Positions 47,646-56,095 of a stretch of DNA of 64,000 nucleotides are shown one piece after another. The notes below the pieces were generated by a model that made no database searches, was not told where the DNA came from, and saw only the letters and a program-made list of their open reading frames with translations. The translations under genes and the position numbers were made by a program. Position 1 is the first letter of the stretch, and the number at the start of each line of letters is the position of its first letter. This stretch comes from Sphingopyxis panaciterrae (lineage in GTDB: Bacteria > Pseudomonadota > Alphaproteobacteria > Sphingomonadales > Sphingomonadaceae). The DNA lies in NCBI RefSeq assembly GCF_011762125.1, contig NZ_JAASQN010000001.1, forward strand, positions 1,054,001-1,118,000. Reading direction: 5' to 3'.

Positions 47646-48136
47646 GTCGCGTCGCTTTCGCGCACGATTTGCCGGGCCTTGGTTTCAACCAGGAATATCC
47701 AGCGATTTTCGCCGCTTCGCATAGCAACGCGCCATTCGATCCGGTTTTTCTCGTGCCCTTCGATGCGAATGGGTGGCGAAAGCGTACTCGTTGCGGCCCA
47801 CGGTGTTTTCTTTGTGAATGGGGCGATGACGAGATCGATTTCGCCCTTGTCGAGTTTTTGGAGAAGCGGTTCGAGGGCACCTTCGCTAAGTTTTGCTTTC
47901 GCGCCCGTTGACCGTTCGATCCGTTCGATGAGCTGCGTCGCCTCGGGCGGCAGGTCCTGCTGTGCGCCGATGCGGAGGATACCGCGGGAGCGGATATCGT
48001 CGAGACTATGCTCCGGATCGCGCGGGAAGTAATCGCAACCGCCAAGGCCAAGGGCGATCAACGCGAGCAATATCATGCCTTTCGGGCGGGGCTTTGTGAT
48101 CGGGACTTTTGCACCTTCGCGCGGTGCCGCTTTCAC
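47642..48136 (-). CDS. Small lipoprotein with periplasmic-binding-like domain
   Basis: About 164 residues from a GTG start that keeps a basic N-terminus. The hydrophobic stretch MILLALIALGLGG ends in a lipobox with Cys (GLGGCDYF), so the mature protein is a lipoprotein. The rest resembles one lobe of an extracellular solute-binding domain: LDDIRSRGILRIGAQQDLPPEA, EPLLQKLDKGEIDLVIAPFT. It is too short for a complete two-lobe binding protein. It is coupled to the cation exporter by an ATGA overlap. An ATG start inside the signal is also possible (48076). Confidence 0.7.
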   Translation of the reverse strand: MKAAPREGAKVPITKPRPKGMILLALIALGLGGCDYFPRDPEHSLDDIRSRGILRIGAQQDLPPEATQLIERIERSTGAKAKLSEGALEPLLQKLDKGEIDLVIAPFTKKTPWAATSTLSPPIRIEGHEKNRIEWRVAMRSGENRWIFLVETKARQIVRESDAT

Positions 48137-48228
48137 TCGGGCCAAGGCATGTTCCTCGCGAAGGCTGTTGCCGCGGTGAGCGGCATTCAGTTCAGGATAC
48201 GCCCGGGAAGGGAAGAGGGTTCCGCGCC

Positions 48229-49023
48229 TCAGCGCCGCGCGAGTACGTCATAATGCCGCCCGATGCCGAAGCGGTCGAAGCGGGTGAAGCCGGTCGATCT
48301 CAGCCGTGCCTCGATCACGGCGGCGTCGGTCCAGCGGCTGTCGATTTCGTAGAAGATGGCGGAGATACGATCGCGATGCGTGGATGCTGCCAGCGCCTCG
48401 ACGACGGTTTCCTCATGTCCCTCGACGTCTATCTTGACGATCAGTGGCAAAACGTCGGGAAGCAGCGTGTCGACACCCGAAATGCCGAGAATGCGAATAT
48501 CCTCGGCCTCAGGCCGAGCCGTGTTGTTCGAATCGCGCAGGCTGGCGGTGCCGCTATGCGTGGCGTTGGTGGATATCGCGGCGATTCCCGAATGGAGCGA
48601 GACGGCGGCGTGGATCGGCCTGATCTTCGCTTCCGCTGTGTTGAGCGCGATATTGTCGCGCAGCAGGGCAAAGGTCGCGGCGACGGGTTCGAATGCGATC
48701 GCCGCCGCGCAGTGCGGGTTCTGCGCCGCGAGCAGGCTGTAGAGGCCCTGATTGGCGCCGATGTCCACGAAGGCGAAAGGCATGTCGTGCGCGGCAAGAT
48801 AATCCGAAAGGACGCGGCCATAGGTCGCGTAGCGGCAATATTGAAAAGTGCGATCGCGCCAGTTGGCACGCATCCGGACGCCATAGCGCGACATCACGAC
48901 GTCGTCGGGGCGAGGCAGGGGCAGCGCTGAAAGACCGCGCACGAACCATTTGTGCAGCGTCTTCTTCACACCATAGTCGAAGAAAGCGGCGAAGCGCGAG
49001 GGAGCTGGCTGGTTATATGGCAT
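48229..49023 (-). CDS. FkbM family SAM-dependent methyltransferase
   Basis: A 264-residue methyltransferase. The SAM-binding motif is FAFVDIGANQGLYSLLAAQN, followed by AAIAFEPVAATFALLRDNIA and the post-motif LPLIVKIDVEGHEETVV, which define the FkbM family. Family members O-methylate sugars or polyketide oxygens. It is the last gene of a three-gene leftward operon after a HAD phosphatase and a glycerophosphotransferase-like enzyme; its ATG lies 5 bases past the previous stop. It probably methylates the glycan made or decorated by that transferase. Confidence 0.88.
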   Translation of the reverse strand: MPYNQPAPSRFAAFFDYGVKKTLHKWFVRGLSALPLPRPDDVVMSRYGVRMRANWRDRTFQYCRYATYGRVLSDYLAAHDMPFAFVDIGANQGLYSLLAAQNPHCAAAIAFEPVAATFALLRDNIALNTAEAKIRPIHAAVSLHSGIAAISTNATHSGTASLRDSNNTARPEAEDIRILGISGVDTLLPDVLPLIVKIDVEGHEETVVEALAASTHRDRISAIFYEIDSRWTDAAVIEARLRSTGFTRFDRFGIGRHYDVLARR

Positions 49024-49028
49024 AGCGG

Positions 49029-50183
49029 TCACTGACGCGCCATATAGGCAAGGATGGCGTCGGCCGCGCGCTCGGACGAGGGGCGCTCCTGGAGATCGAA
49101 GCTGTAGCGAAACATATCCTCCTGCCGCTCGTGCATCGCGGTTGACAGCAGCGGGGTTTTGGCCAGGGCGGCCGCGAGTTCGTCGATCGTTTCGACGACG
49201 GTACCGGCGCGCCAATGCGCGAAATCAGGGTTGCCCTGCCAGTTGATGCGGCGCGGATTGAGGAAGATGCAGGGGCGGGGGCGGCGAATGAACTCGTAAA
49301 CCTGACTGCTTGCATCACCGATGTAGATGTCCGCAGCATCGGTATAGGTCATGTCGAGGCTCGCGGGGCTGGCGGGGTCTATTATGATGTGGTCGTGCCC
49401 GTGATGCTCCGGACGCGGGCGGGGGTTCCAGCCGAGGGCGAAGGGAGAAAGCGAGGCGGTGAGCCGTTTTTTGAATAGCATGACGTGCGGCGCGAAGATG
49501 AGGTTGTAATCGCCGCTTTGCGCAAACCAGTCCAATATTTGCGGTCCCATGCCATACCATGACGACAAGGCGGGCGAGGGATGCGGGTTGTAGAGGACCG
49601 TCGGCCGGTCCTTGGGAAAGAGGCGCGGGCCGGCCGGTCGCGGCGGCAGGTCGAATTTCGGATAGCCGACGATCGCATGTCCGTCGTCCTTCAGCAGTTC
49701 GGCCTGCGCAAGGCGGTCGCGGATCTTTTCGCCCGACAGGAGGACAAGGTCGAACTTGCCGCTGGCCTTGTCGAACCCGATCGCGCGGTCGCCCGCGCCG
49801 TGCCGCGTATGGACCAGCTTGAGCGATTTCAGCCCGAAGAGCGATTTCAGCAGCAGCGAGGTTTTTTCGGGCACGACGAGCGCATCGAGATTGCGGAACC
49901 GGTCGAGGTTGCGGTGGAGGGTCGAGACGATGTCGGCGGGAAGCGCGCTTCCCGTCGCCTTGTTCGCGGCGCGCGCGAGGAGCGATGGCGGGCGCAGGCG
50001 GACGATTTCCGGCCTCGTTTTTCCATGCGCGGCCGCGAGCCGGCGTACCTCGGCCTCGCAACCTTCGGAGACGAAGATGCTGACCCGCGCCTGGTGGTCG
50101 CGCTGCTGCAGCTTGAGCGCCACCGGCAGCGCATGCGCGACCTGATGCCCGCCGTGATGGTTGAAGAGGAAACCGATGCGCAT
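49029..50183 (-). CDS. CDP-glycerol glycerophosphotransferase-like (TagB/TagF-type) transferase
   Basis: A 384-residue GT-B-type protein. N-terminal MRIGFLFNHHGGHQVAHALP is followed by VHTRHGAGDRAIGFD, the VLYNPHPSPAL segment of the second domain, and a donor-binding region DMTYTDAADIYIGDASSQVYEF. This layout fits CDP-glycerol:polyglycerophosphate transferases and their glycosyltransferase relatives found in surface-polymer loci. The ATG overlaps the upstream HAD gene's stop (ATGA). Together with the FkbM methyltransferase it suggests synthesis of a phosphoglycerol- or sugar-containing surface polymer. Confidence 0.75.
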   Translation of the reverse strand: MRIGFLFNHHGGHQVAHALPVALKLQQRDHQARVSIFVSEGCEAEVRRLAAAHGKTRPEIVRLRPPSLLARAANKATGSALPADIVSTLHRNLDRFRNLDALVVPEKTSLLLKSLFGLKSLKLVHTRHGAGDRAIGFDKASGKFDLVLLSGEKIRDRLAQAELLKDDGHAIVGYPKFDLPPRPAGPRLFPKDRPTVLYNPHPSPALSSWYGMGPQILDWFAQSGDYNLIFAPHVMLFKKRLTASLSPFALGWNPRPRPEHHGHDHIIIDPASPASLDMTYTDAADIYIGDASSQVYEFIRRPRPCIFLNPRRINWQGNPDFAHWRAGTVVETIDELAAALAKTPLLSTAMHERQEDMFRYSFDLQERPSSERAADAILAYMARQ

Positions 50184-50911
50184 CACGGCCGCTTCCGCCA
50201 GTCGAGGATCGGCCAGCCGCGCGCGGCGGCGACGCTGCGCAGCTTGGGCGACGGGTTGACCGCGCAGGGTTCGTCGCACAGGTCGAAGACGGGGAGGTCG
50301 GAGACATGGTCCGACCAGAAACGGATATACGCCGCCTCGCGCGCGATGCCGGCCTGCGCCATGAAGGCTTCGAGCCGCTGGCGCTTGTCGGCGCCATAGC
50401 AATTGGCGCCGCCGATCGCGGGGACGAGGCATCCGTCCTGCCAGATCGATGCGGTCGCGATGACGTCGGCGATGCCGAGCCGGCGCGCGAGTGCGGCGGT
50501 GTAAAAATGCGGTGCGGCGGTGGCGAGAACGACGCGGCGCCCCGCCTGGCGTTCGGCCTCGATCAGCGCGAGCCCTTCGGCATAAAGGCCGCGTTCGGCG
50601 AGCCGGCGCGCGAAGCGGTCGGCGATCCGCGCCGCATCGCGTTCGGGCAGGGCGCCGCCAAGCGCGACGCGGTGCATCGCCTGCTTCATCGCACGGCGCG
50701 GGATCAGCCCGAGCACATAGAGGATCGCGACCGGCAGCAGCAACGGGACGAGCAGCAGGCGCCACGGGGCGCGGGTGCGCGCAGCGAAGAAGAGGAAGGG
50801 TGTGTAGGTGGGCAGGATCGACAGCGTGCGATCGAGATCGAAAACCGAAAGTTCGATCCGTCGCGTCTCGACCGCGCGCGCCGCGGCGCGTTTCGCTTGT
50901 ATTTGTACCAC
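50183..50911 (-). CDS. HAD-IB family phosphatase (SerB-like)
   Basis: A 242-residue protein. It starts at GTG with an AGGAG site. The nucleophile motif is LSVFDLDRTLS (DxDxT form), motif II is VVLATAAPHFY, and motif III with the acidic pair is IRFWSDHVSDLPVF. A hydrophobic stretch RLLLVPLLLPVAILYVLGLI lies in the cap, as in membrane-associated HAD-IB phosphatases. It may release phosphate from a glycerol-phosphate or sugar-phosphate intermediate. First gene of the operon, divergent from the response regulator at 51052. Confidence 0.85.
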   Translation of the reverse strand: MVQIQAKRAAARAVETRRIELSVFDLDRTLSILPTYTPFLFFAARTRAPWRLLLVPLLLPVAILYVLGLIPRRAMKQAMHRVALGGALPERDAARIADRFARRLAERGLYAEGLALIEAERQAGRRVVLATAAPHFYTAALARRLGIADVIATASIWQDGCLVPAIGGANCYGADKRQRLEAFMAQAGIAREAAYIRFWSDHVSDLPVFDLCDEPCAVNPSPKLRSVAAARGWPILDWRKRP

Positions 50912-51051
50912 GACCCACTCCTGTTCTGCAGGAGCGACAGTGGCAGCGGCACCTGCCGCGCCGATGGCGCAAAGATTTGATTTTCGACATGTTCGGTCCG
51001 CGCGCATCGAAGTGATGGCGGCAGCGGCGTTCAGCCGGTATCGGTGACGCA

Positions 51052-51729
51052 ATGCATATATTGGTGATCGAGGACGATGCGCGCGTCGCGGAACATATCG
51101 GCAAGGGACTGAAGGCGGCCGGGCACCTGGTCGATGTCGAAGGCGACGGGCGCGCCGGATTGCTGCGCGCCGCGGCTGAGACCTATGACCTGATCGTCGT
51201 CGATCGCATGTTGCCCAACGTCGACGGGCTGACGATCGTGCAGACGATCCGCGCGACGGGCGACACGACACCGGTCCTGATCCTGAGCGCGCTGGCCGAA
51301 GTCGACGAACGCGTCGCGGGGCTGCGCGCCGGCGCCGACGATTATCTGACCAAGCCGTTCGCGATGTCCGAACTGCTGGCGCGGATCGACGTGCTGAGCC
51401 GCCGCGGCCCGGCGATCGTCACCGAAACCAGGCTGGCGATCGGCGACCTGGAAATCGACTTGCTCGGCCAAGCGGTGCGGCGCGGGGGCAAGCCGGTCGA
51501 TCTGACCGCGCGCGAGTTTCGTATCCTGGCCTATCTGGCGCGCAACGAAGGGCGGGTGGTGACACGTTCGATGCTGCTCGAACATGTGTGGGATTATCAT
51601 TTCGACCCGCAGACCAATATCATCGACCAGCACGTCAGCCGGCTGCGGCAAAAGGTCGATCGCGGATTCGAACGGCCGCTGATCCATACGGTGCGCGGTA
51701 CCGGCTATATCATGCGGGCGGCACCATGA
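51052..51729 (+). CDS. OmpR-family response regulator
   Basis: A 225-residue regulator: receiver domain with acidic pocket MHILVIEDDARVAEHI, phosphoacceptor Asp in DLIVVDRMLPNVDG, conserved Lys in YLTKPFAMSEL, then a winged-helix C-terminal domain (GKPVDLTAREFRILAYLARN, NIIDQHVSRLRQKVD, TVRGTGYIMR). The downstream kinase gene overlaps its stop (ATGA). Divergence from the glycan operon suggests, but does not prove, that the system controls that operon in response to an envelope signal. Confidence 0.95.
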   Translation: MHILVIEDDARVAEHIGKGLKAAGHLVDVEGDGRAGLLRAAAETYDLIVVDRMLPNVDGLTIVQTIRATGDTTPVLILSALAEVDERVAGLRAGADDYLTKPFAMSELLARIDVLSRRGPAIVTETRLAIGDLEIDLLGQAVRRGGKPVDLTAREFRILAYLARNEGRVVTRSMLLEHVWDYHFDPQTNIIDQHVSRLRQKVDRGFERPLIHTVRGTGYIMRAAP

Positions 51730-53084
51730 GCGCGCCGCGCCGCCGCGTGTGGCGCAGCCTGACGCTGCGGCTCGGCGTCATCTATGTCGCGCTGTTCCTG
51801 ACGTCGACCGCCGCGATGTTCGGCGCGGCCTATTGGATCGGCGTTTACCAGCCGCTGCTCCACGAAACCGGATCGGTCCGGACCGAAGCCGGAAATCTCG
51901 CGGCGGTGGACCGCGCGGCGGGGCGTGATGCGCTGCTCCGCGCCCTGGAGGCGCGGCGTGCGTCGGGACCGCGGCGGGCCTTCGACGCGCTGATCGCGCC
52001 CGATGGCAAGGTGCTGATCGCCAATCTGCCGAGCTGGCCCGACGATCCGGTACCGGGCTGGGCGCTGCTCGAGGCCGATGCCTATAAGGGCGGGCAGGAA
52101 CGCGATTACGAAGCGCTGGTCGTCGAGCAGCGGCTCGACGACGGGACGCGGCTGATCGTCGGGCGCGATGTCGAGGACATCGACGACCGCGATGAACTGT
52201 TCACCATCGGTTCGGCGTGGCTGATCGTCGTCGCGGCCTTCCTGGCGATTGCCGGCAGCTTCGCGATGAGCGCCGCGGTCGGGCAGCGGATCGATGCGGT
52301 GACACGCACTGCACGGCGGGTGATGGCGGGCAGCCTGACCGAGCGCATTCCGCTGCGCGGCACCGGCGACGATTTCGACGAGCTTGCCGACGCGCTGAAC
52401 CTGATGCTGGCGCGGATCGAGGAATCGGTCGAATCGGTGCGGCGGGTTTCGGACAATGTCGCGCATGAACTGCGCACGCCATTGGCGCGGCTGCACGCCG
52501 ACCTTGATGAATTGCGGACGGCTGAAAGCGAGGCGGAGCGCCAGCGGCTGGCCGAACAGGCGGTGAATGAGGCCGAACGGCTGCAATCGATCTTCGACGC
52601 GCTGCTGCGCATCGCGCGGATCGAAAGCGGGCGCCATCTGGCCGGGATGAAGCCGGTCGACCTGTCGACCCTGCTCGCCGATGCCATCGAATTCCATCTG
52701 CCCGAGGCCGAGGCGCGCGGGCAGCGGATCGAGAGCCGCGTCGCGCCGGGGCTGGTGATCGAGGGCGACCGGCACCTGATTTTCCAGGCGGTGTCGAACC
52801 TGCTCGACAATGCGGGCAAATATGGCGGCGAGGGCGGGACGATCGGGGTGACGGCGAGCGCGGCCGGGGCGGGCGCGCGGATCGAGATCAGCGATACCGG
52901 CCCGGGGATCGCGCCCGAATATCGCGAGCGTGTGAAAGAGCGTTTCTTTCGCGTTCCCGACACAGCGGGGCAGCCGGGGACGGGGCTGGGCCTCGCGCTC
53001 GTCGCCGCCATCGTCGCGTTTCATAAAGGGCGGATGGAGATTGGCGATGCGGGTCCGGGGGCGAAAGTGGTGCTGAGCTTTTGA
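51726..53084 (+). CDS. Sensor histidine kinase (EnvZ-like)
   Basis: A 452-residue membrane kinase with an N-terminal span (LRLGVIYVALFLTSTAAMFG), a periplasmic loop of about 130 residues, a second span (AWLIVVAAFLAIAGSFAM), a HAMP domain, then the H-box NVAHELRTPLARLHADL, N-box VSNLLDNAGKYGG, G1 ISDTGPGIAP, F-box ERFFRV and G2 GTGLGLALV. It forms a pair with the regulator just upstream. The sensed signal is unknown. Confidence 0.95.
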   Translation: MSAPRRRVWRSLTLRLGVIYVALFLTSTAAMFGAAYWIGVYQPLLHETGSVRTEAGNLAAVDRAAGRDALLRALEARRASGPRRAFDALIAPDGKVLIANLPSWPDDPVPGWALLEADAYKGGQERDYEALVVEQRLDDGTRLIVGRDVEDIDDRDELFTIGSAWLIVVAAFLAIAGSFAMSAAVGQRIDAVTRTARRVMAGSLTERIPLRGTGDDFDELADALNLMLARIEESVESVRRVSDNVAHELRTPLARLHADLDELRTAESEAERQRLAEQAVNEAERLQSIFDALLRIARIESGRHLAGMKPVDLSTLLADAIEFHLPEAEARGQRIESRVAPGLVIEGDRHLIFQAVSNLLDNAGKYGGEGGTIGVTASAAGAGARIEISDTGPGIAPEYRERVKERFFRVPDTAGQPGTGLGLALVAAIVAFHKGRMEIGDAGPGAKVVLSF

Positions 53085-53125
53085 CGGCTTTGGGGTGGGA
53101 AGCAGGCATCGCTTTCTACAGCTTC

Positions 53126-53216
53126 GTCATCCCGGGCTTGACCCGGGATCCCGCTTTTTTGAGGGTAACGCAGGTTTCGACGTCCAGCGGGACCCCGGAT
53201 CAAGTCCGGGGTGACG
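53126..53216. repeat. 91-bp palindromic repeat, copy 1
   Basis: A repeat whose first and last 30 bases are imperfect inverted copies (GTCATCCCGGGCTTGACCCG against CCGGATCAAGTCCGGGGTGAC), around a 31-base centre with TGAGGGTAACGCAGG. The transcript would fold into a long hairpin. It lies between the convergent kinase and S9 peptidase genes and is typical of dispersed sphingomonad intergenic repeats. It could also help end both transcripts. Confidence 0.85.
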
Positions 53217-53259
53217 ATGGACGGGACGGCAACTCCCGGCCGGTTGTTGCCCTTTTTCA

Positions 53260-53350
53260 GTCATCCCGGGCTTGACCCGGGATCCCGCTTTTCTGAGGGT
53301 AATGCAGGTTTCGACGTCCAGCGGGACCCCGGATCAAGTCCGGGGTGACG
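53260..53350. repeat. 91-bp palindromic repeat, copy 2
   Basis: A near-identical second copy in direct orientation, 134 bases downstream of copy 1. I see two substitutions in the centre (T to C, C to T); length and arms are the same. The pair suggests a recent tandem duplication of the element together with its spacer. Confidence 0.85.
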
Positions 53351-53389
53351 AAAAAGGGAATGTCCGCAACCGGCCGTCGGCCGACCTTC

Positions 53390-55546
53390 CTATTTCTTCT
53401 CGACCAGTTCCTTCAGCAGAAAGCCGTGCAGCATCGCGGCGCGGACCGCGTCTTCGGCATGGTCGGCGCCGACCGAATGGCCGCCCTCGGTATATTCGTG
53501 GTAATAGACGGGGTTGCCATATTCCTCGAGCTGCGCCGCGAATTTGCGCGCGTGGCCGGGGTGGACGCGGTCGTCCTTGGTCGACAGGTAGAGGAAGATC
53601 GGCGGGTATTTCACGCCCTTGCGGATATTCTGATAGGGCGAATATTTCGAGATATAGTCCCAGTCGGCGGCATCGTCTGGATCGCCATATTCGTCCATCC
53701 ATGATGCCCCGGCGAGCAGCTTGTTGAAGCGCCGCATGTCCTTGAGCGGCGAGCCCGAGATAACCGCGCCGTAGAGGTCGGGGCGCTGCTCCATCGCGGC
53801 GCCGACGAGGACGCCGCCGTTCGAACGGCCCGAGATCGCGATCTTGCCCTTGGCGCTCACCCCCGTCGTGACGAGATCCTCGGCGACGGCGTGCAGATCG
53901 TCGAAGCTGTTCTGGCGTTTTTCATAGAGCGCGGCCTGGTGCCACAGCGGACCATATTCGCCGCCGCCGCGGATATTCGCGAGGACATAGGCATTGCCGT
54001 CCTCGACCCAGAACAGCCCGAGCGGGCCGGCGCGATAGGGCTGGCCGGTGAGGTAGCCGGGGGTCTGTGCCGCCTTGAAGCCGCCATAGGCGTGGATGAG
54101 CGCCGGGACGGGCGAGGCTTCGCTGCCTTGCTTGCGGACGAGGAAATAGGGGATTTTGGTGCCGTCCTTCGACGTCGCGAAGCGTTTTTCGACGTGCATG
54201 TCCTGGGCGTCGAAAACCGCCGGCAGGCTCTGGATCGCCTGCGCCGGCCCGGTTTCGCCGAGGGCATAGAGCGTCGGCGGCCGGAGCATCGTTTCGGCAG
54301 TCGCGAGCACGAGATTGCGGCGGCCGACCGTGCCCGCGATGTGGACTGTCGCCTTGTCGGCGAGCGGCACTTCCTTCTGGCTCCAGCGGCCATGGGGCTG
54401 GTCGCGGCGCAGCGCGAACAGCTTGCCCTCGACATCGTCGAGCGCCTTGACCCACAGCACATCGTCGCCCGCCGCGACCTCCTCGATCGCCTGCGCGGCG
54501 GTCGGCTGCATCACGAGGACGAAGGGCACCTGATCGCCGCGCGACATTTCGTCGAGCGGCAGCGCGAGCAGCGAGCCCGCCGGATAATCAAATTCCTTGT
54601 CGTTGAGGAAGATGATCGCCTGTCCGTCGATCACCGCGCGAAGTTCGGCGGTTTCGGGGATGATCGTGTCGGTATATTCGCCGCCTTCATAAGGTTTGGG
54701 AATGTAATAATCGGTGGTGTAGAAGCTTTTGGCGCGGCTGATGACCGGCCAGCGCTTGTCCCCGTCCATTTCGGCGCTGACGGTCATGCCGACGTCGGCG
54801 GCCTCACCCTCGACGAGCGTCTGCGCCGACGACAGCGGGGTGCCGCGTTTCCAGCGCTTGACGATGCGCGGATAGCCCGAGGTGGTCATGCTGTCCTTGC
54901 CGAAATCGGTCGCGACGAGCAGATTGTCGGCGTCTTCCCAGGTCACGCTGCTCTTCGCGAGCGGCAGCGCAAAGCCGTCCTTGACGAATTTTCCTGTCGT
55001 ACGGTCCCATTCGCGCACGATGTCGGCGTCGGTGCCGCCGGGGCTCAGGGAGATGAGGCAGCGTTTGTAATCGGGGGCGAGGCAGTCGGCGCCGTGCCAG
55101 ACCCAACTCTGTTTCTCGGCCTTGCCGAGCGCGTCGACGTCGATGAGCGTCGTCCACACCGGTTTGCCGGCGAGCCAGGCGTCGAGCGGGCTTTGCCGCC
55201 ACAGCCCGCGCGGATTGGCGGCGTCGCGCCAGATATTGGTGACCGTCTCGCCCATCACCTCGTCGGGCATCGCGATCTGCCGGTCGTCGTCGAGGATGGC
55301 GCGGGCGCGTTTGCGATCGGCTTCGAAACCCGGGCGCGGCAGGATCAGCTTGCCGGTCGCGGCATTTTGACGGCGCACCCAGTCGAGCGATTTCCGGCCG
55401 TCGATATCCTCGAGCCAGCGATAGGGATCGGCGGGTTCGGGCGCCGCGACCTTCGGCTTTTCTTCCCCGTCGTCCTGCGCGGCGGCGGCGCCCGCAAGCG
55501 AACAGCAAAGGGCGAGCGCGGCGAAGGTGGCGCGGATCATCATCAT
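53390..55546 (-). CDS. Exported prolyl oligopeptidase family (S9) peptidase
   Basis: A 718-residue protein. The signal peptide reads MMMIRATFAALALCCSLAGA...AQ; three ATG codons in a row follow GGGAG. The N-terminal seven-bladed propeller (about residues 60-430) covers the active site, as in prolyl oligopeptidases. The catalytic domain has the nucleophile elbow KIAISGRSNGGVLVGA, Asp in LSTKDDRVHPGH and His in YTEGGHSVGAD. It cuts short peptides after Pro or other residues in the periplasm. The last Gly-rich motif IHAYGGF and NIRGGGEYG are standard. Confidence 0.92.
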   Translation of the reverse strand: MMMIRATFAALALCCSLAGAAAAQDDGEEKPKVAAPEPADPYRWLEDIDGRKSLDWVRRQNAATGKLILPRPGFEADRKRARAILDDDRQIAMPDEVMGETVTNIWRDAANPRGLWRQSPLDAWLAGKPVWTTLIDVDALGKAEKQSWVWHGADCLAPDYKRCLISLSPGGTDADIVREWDRTTGKFVKDGFALPLAKSSVTWEDADNLLVATDFGKDSMTTSGYPRIVKRWKRGTPLSSAQTLVEGEAADVGMTVSAEMDGDKRWPVISRAKSFYTTDYYIPKPYEGGEYTDTIIPETAELRAVIDGQAIIFLNDKEFDYPAGSLLALPLDEMSRGDQVPFVLVMQPTAAQAIEEVAAGDDVLWVKALDDVEGKLFALRRDQPHGRWSQKEVPLADKATVHIAGTVGRRNLVLATAETMLRPPTLYALGETGPAQAIQSLPAVFDAQDMHVEKRFATSKDGTKIPYFLVRKQGSEASPVPALIHAYGGFKAAQTPGYLTGQPYRAGPLGLFWVEDGNAYVLANIRGGGEYGPLWHQAALYEKRQNSFDDLHAVAEDLVTTGVSAKGKIAISGRSNGGVLVGAAMEQRPDLYGAVISGSPLKDMRRFNKLLAGASWMDEYGDPDDAADWDYISKYSPYQNIRKGVKYPPIFLYLSTKDDRVHPGHARKFAAQLEEYGNPVYYHEYTEGGHSVGADHAEDAVRAAMLHGFLLKELVEKK

Positions 55547-55629
55547 CTCCCTGTTGCCGGCGTGCGCCGGCCTCTCCAGACCTGCTAGCATCGCGGCACG
55601 GGGCAAGGGAAGGGCCGCTGTGCGGCGGC

Positions 55630-56052
55630 TTACTGGTCGATGATGATCGTGCCGGGGTGGTGTTTGTCGAGGTGGCGCTTGATGATCTTGAGATTGCGGG
55701 TGTTCGAGCGGAAGAGGAAGTCGAACGCGTCGCCGACCAGCGGGATCGCGCCAAGTGCGGTGTCGACGCCAAGATTGCCCATCATGCGCAGGATTTTCCA
55801 CTTCGGCATGCCGAGGTTGCGCGCTTCCCAGATCAGGTAGGCGCCCATTATCGCGGTGATCACATCGCCGACGACGGGGACCAGGCCGACGATCGCGTCG
55901 AGCCCGACGGGGCGGTTGATCCCGGGGATGACGAAGCTGCGTTCGAGCAGGATTTCCAGCGTTTCCACACGCTTGCGCAGCGCTGCCGGGTCGTTGCGGT
56001 TCTGGATCAGCGCATCGAAGATCGCGTCGGGATTGGGGGTCGAAGGGGCCAT
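55630..56052 (-). CDS. DUF4112 membrane protein
   Basis: A 140-residue protein with two hydrophobic segments: GLDAIVGLVPVVGDVITAIM followed by GAYLIWEARNLG, and LGAIPLVGDAFDFLFRSNTR. This is the DUF4112 pattern, with repeated P-V/L-V-G-D motifs at the membrane. Function unknown in general. The ATG has a GGAAAGGA box. It is the second gene in a leftward group with the S9 peptidase and the substrate-binding lipoprotein. Confidence 0.88.
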   Translation of the reverse strand: MAPSTPNPDAIFDALIQNRNDPAALRKRVETLEILLERSFVIPGINRPVGLDAIVGLVPVVGDVITAIMGAYLIWEARNLGMPKWKILRMMGNLGVDTALGAIPLVGDAFDFLFRSNTRNLKIIKRHLDKHHPGTIIIDQ

Positions 56053-56095
56053 CAGGGTCCTTTCCGGAAGCGCTCGAAATTGCAGCGCCGCCCGT

